Origin: Glycine soja
Lineage: Eukaryota > Streptophyta > Magnoliopsida > Fabales > Fabaceae
Length of the DNA stretch: 64,000 nucleotides
Direction: 5' to 3'
Assembly: GCF_004193775.1 (NCBI RefSeq)
Contig: NC_041004.1
Coordinates: 33,938,411-34,002,410, forward strand
In this document: piece by piece, positions 60,533 through 64,000 of the stretch
How positions within the stretch are numbered: position 1 is the first letter of the stretch
How the letters are laid out: every line of letters begins with the position of its first letter
Notes under the pieces: model-generated
Databases searched by the model: none
What the model was told of the DNA's origin: nothing
The model's input: only the letters and a program-made list of their open reading frames with translations
Position numbers and translations under genes: made by a program

Positions 60533-61400
60533 ATAATTCCTCATCATCTTCGAGGTCTTGTGTTGGGGTGTTGTGCTGTAGGTACATACGTAGCTTACAA
60601 ATTTTTATTTATTATTTTAAAAAATTAATAGGATTTTTTTAAATATTTGTGATGTGCTAACCATACCAAAAACTTGTATTTATGATCATTATTGAAGATC
60701 TAGAGATCTAAAAAAATTGATATTAATTGTAGGAGATGGTAGAAAATACGATGTAACTACTAACATAAAAAGTATTGCAGAACTATATAGTTGCATATCA
60801 TTATGGGCCAATTTGTTTAAATTTAAGTAATTTAAAAAAAAGAGATTTAAAAAAATGATTTTTTAATAAATAGTTAGAAGTTGCTTCTCAAAAAACATAA
60901 AATTATTTTTTTAAAATAAAAATATTTTAGACAACACTTCAAAAGAAAATAGATAAATAAATTCCTTATTTTATCAATAAAAATGTTTATTTTTTTATAA
61001 CAAAAAACTTTAACAAACATACCTAATATATACTTCCTCGATTTTTCTGTTTGACATTTTAACACTCTTTTATTTGTTGTTTTCCAGTTCTAATGCTTTT
61101 TTTTTTCAATTCCATCTTTAGCAATTAATTAATGTGTGCTTTTAAAGAAATTAATTAATGAGTGACAAGGAAAGCAACAAGAAATTAATTAGCTATTTTG
61201 ATGAAAATTAAAAGATTTCTTAATTCTGCTTGTTCCATAACCTTTAATGTGCGTGTCTTTGGAGTTTGATGTCTACAGGAAATCTGAGAAATTTGCCTCT
61301 TATTATAGTTCCAGCTATCTGCAAGGAAAGAAGCAATCCATTTGGAGATGTGGATATTTGATACAAAAATGGACAGGCATATGCTTCTCTGTCATTGGCA

Positions 61401-64000
61401 GTATGATACTAACTTAGAGGATTTGGAAATTAAGTCTTTGAAACGAAAAATGGTTTCTACTGATATTTATATGACATTTAATGTGTTATATAAATATAGG
61501 TTGAGATTATGTACAAGTATTGAATCATGACTATCTAATAATTTCTTCCATAAAAAGTTATAAAACACTTTTTTTGCTCCAATATATTAATTATTATTAG
61601 GTGAAATTCACATGAGACCTATTAAATAGAAAGTGATCAATTGCAAATGATTACATGATTTTTTGACACTAACATGAACATGAATTTCATTTAATAATTA
61701 AAAATGATAAGTAAAAAAGAATGTGTTGTTGATATAAAGCATCACATCACATATATAGTAATTAACATTAGGAACAGGTTTGTGTATATACGATGCGAAG
61801 GACATTTGTCTCCCCTTAGACATTTTTCTGCAAATCACGACGGTGAAAATATGCTTAAATGAGTTCCAAACCTGGTGTTCTAACTTCAGGATGATCCAAC
61901 GGTTAACGAATCCGGAATTATCATTTGACTGAGACGGGTTTGGATGTATGCAGGAAAAAAGGGAGGATTTTGGGAGAGGAAGAAAGGAAAACGAAATTGA
62001 GAGAAAGAGAAAGCATATAGAAGTATCGTCAATCTGAAAACTGACCTAACATGTCTCTATTTATATAGTTAGGGTACTCACAACCTATTATTTACTCTAT
62101 TTTTTTTATTTTTATTATTTCATAAACAATAACTTTATTTTATTTCCTATCAAATGAATAAATAAAATATCATTTTTATTTTCCTTCATACCATTATTTT
62201 TATTAATAAAATTATTTTTCCTTATTTATTTAATTATAAAAACCTCATCATTTTTCTAAAATTATTTATTTTTAATTAAAAATCCTTTTTAATTTATTTT
62301 ATGAAAAATGGAATGTTACATATATAATGCCTCAATGTAAAAGAGTATAAAACACATAACCAACATATACACATTACAACACAAGCAGATTGCAATTTGG
62401 AGAAATTCTGACTTTCTTCAGCGGGTTGAGTAATCCAATTGGATTCAACTTGTTGGATAAATTGCTCTTCCTCTTTTGACTTCAATGTAGAACATGATAT
62501 TATTGAACATTTTTAGTTTAGTATTTTCATATTCTTTTTCATCTTATTTGAACTCTCTTTGACTCTTATTTTACCACCATAACTTAGTTTTGGTCTTAGG
62601 CAAATAATTGGACTTAATTGATAATTGTTGCTTATTTTTGGATTTTGTGATTACTTGACTTATATGTCTTGTATAGGACCTATAGGATGCTACAGAACTC
62701 CATATGGAGCATATGAGTAGTCCCTGGAAAGCTAAGAAAAAGAGCTATAATTTTATCAGAACTAAACTGGTCATTTCTGTCATTTTGAGGGTCATTTAAG
62801 GCTTGGAAGTCAAAGCCACTACACTTGGATTTTGGGCTACGAATTTTAGGTCTTTACATTATGTAATTAGCTTAATTAGAGAGATTAATTAGGCCTAATT
62901 AGGACCCATCCATTACTTCTTATTAGTTAGAGTATATATTAGTGTAGTTAGTTAGCTAGAATCATTTTTCACAAAACAAATTTAGAAACTTCTAGTACAA
63001 GTTTTGAGATCAAACTCTTTTCTCTCTTTTTCTCTCAATTGTTCTTCATCTTTCTTCAACTTTGTTTTTCTCTTTTCTTGCTCAATTTTCATTGTTCTTC
63101 CATTGGTGATGACTATGGAAGGCTAAACAACTAATTAATCCAAGGATCCAATAAATCAATGAGGAATTTGAGTTCTGGTTAAGTATTTCGAGTTTTGTTG
63201 TGAATGGTCATCCTCTTCCCCAATTTTATTTTTGTATATATGATTCTGAATGTGTTTAGGATTGGAAATAAATTAAGCTATTGATTAATTTCCTAATTCG
63301 AATTTAATTACAAATTAATTGGATGATATTTCAATTGGATTCGTGATCTCAATGTATTTAGGGATTAGTTTGATTGAATTACATATAATGAGATTGATTG
63401 AACTTTCATGATATGATCATCATCTGTAGCAAACTATGATAATTCAAATGGCTTGGATTTGATAAATTGGATTGGTGCTCTTAAATCCGTTTCATTTCTG
63501 TTTTTATGTTTCTGTAATTCTACATTTTTGTTTTTTGTGTTTTTACAATTCTACATTTCTATTTATGTAATTTTTTTCAATTTTCCACAACTTATTTATT
63601 GAAATCCCTTGCAGTGTATAAGTGGATTAAAGTCAAAACCAAATTGGATTGTGTCTCTGAGTCGACCTTGGTTATTCATGTACTATAAAATGAATCCTAG
63701 TTTGTTTTGGAACAATTCAACAATTCTTATCAGATATTCAAGTAGAATGCTCCTTAGGCACATTTTCAGGGGAGTCAGGGTCTAAAACTCGAACCTCAAA
63801 ATTGAATTTATCCTTTTTAATTGATTCCTTGGTTCTTTCGATAAGCCATTTTGTTAACAATAAGTGTTAAGTCATTCAGTTTTGTAAATAGATAATTAGA
63901 TAGTTAGTATTTTTACTTCTCATTATCTAGGATAAGTACCAAGGTACATTTGTATTGTAATTTGATCAATGAGATTTCATTATTTCAGCTTTTCAAAGCA
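61401..64000. other. Downstream repeat-rich region
   Basis: Includes residual PILS intron 4 similarity just after 61401, an LTR-like block (61783-62320), and from about 62520 to the end a long non-coding stretch whose texture ('ggctaaacaactaattaatccaagg'-type text, Asp/Leu-poor frames) resembles the LTR and leader of a legume retrotransposon. No gene supported. Confidence 0.4.
61783..62320 (-). mobile_element. Possible solo LTR
   Basis: On the minus strand it starts TGTAACATTCCATTTTTC at 62320. A clear TATA box (ctatataaatagagac) lies at about 62060-62075, followed by GC-richer sequence, and the block may end ...TATATACA at 61783. No matching target duplication was found. Confidence 0.4.

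Larger units (their letters stand above)
53953..61400 (+). pseudogene. Second PILS copy, inactivated and split by a MULE
   Basis: Exon equivalents: 53953-54087 (MDIWKLFVIALMPNLKVLLI...), 55484-55563 (MVYFVFSPALACSSLVKTIT), exon 3 as 55646-55731 plus 60543-60581, and 61279-61400 (GNLRNLPLIIVPAICKERSN...). Lesions: (a) the acceptor before exon 2 reads 'cat' instead of 'cag'; (b) exon 3 is interrupted by a 4.8-kb MULE, and removing it with one copy of the target duplication restores exactly 125 bases, the length in the intact gene; (c) TGA at 61359-61361 replaces a Cys codon; (d) exons 5-10 are absent, with sequence after exon 4 still resembling the start of intron 4. Divergence from copy 1 is substantial, so the duplication is not recent. 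Confidence 0.92.

Noticed and set aside
59840..60547. 235-residue minus-strand open frame rich in Pro and Ala
   Set aside because: It spans the right TIR, the GC-rich palindromes, a poly-A run and an AT tract. The apparent protein is a by-product of GC-rich repeats with no recognisable domain.

Overview
The window is plant nuclear DNA: AT-rich, with many-exon genes using GT-AG introns, plant-specific protein families and dense, nested transposable elements. An Au-type SINE, plant mobile domain (PMD) coding remnants, copia/gypsy relics and long (AT)n tracts suggest a legume, most likely Glycine (soybean or a close relative). The species is inferred from pattern recognition only.

Three genes look intact. 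(1) An AHA7-like plasma-membrane H+-ATPase, + strand, 17300-25181, 21 coding exons whose frames close to a 960-residue P3A pump. (2) A PTAR1-like protein (prenyltransferase alpha-subunit repeats), - strand, 36530-29465, 10 coding exons, 433 residues. It converges on the ATPase. (3) A PIN-LIKES (PILS) auxin-carrier gene, + strand, 48164-52276, 10 exons, 424 residues. A second PILS copy follows in tandem (53953-61400) and is dead: it has lost a splice acceptor, carries an in-frame stop, lacks exons 5-10, and has a 4.8-kb Mutator-like element (MULE) inside exon 3.

Layout: 1-5.5 kb, LTR debris, a broken OTU-domain gene and a broken MAIN-like PMD gene facing each other, then a small TIR element. 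5.5-17 kb, AT-rich spacer with a foldback element, an orphan last exon of a MYB-CC factor and a Ty3/gypsy gag-protease relic. 17-25 kb, the H+-ATPase. 25.7-29.0 kb, a 3.36-kb element with TGTA...TACA-type ends and an exact 5-bp target duplication. 29-37 kb, PTAR1, with a minisatellite-bearing element in one intron and an Au SINE with exact 19-bp target duplications in another. 39.4-45.2 kb, a decayed copia element on the - strand, containing an array of stem-loop units and a nested LTR-like element. 47-61.4 kb, the PILS pair and the MULE. 61.4-64 kb, LTR-like debris.

The most notable structures are the MULE (matching TIRs, 10-bp target duplication, disabled MURA-type transposase facing a truncated PMD gene, GC-rich palindromic subterminal repeats) and the stem-loop array in the copia element, where stem sequence varies between units while pairing is kept. 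The three working genes share no obvious pathway. Two are membrane transporters (proton pump, auxin carrier) but nothing in the sequence shows joint regulation.
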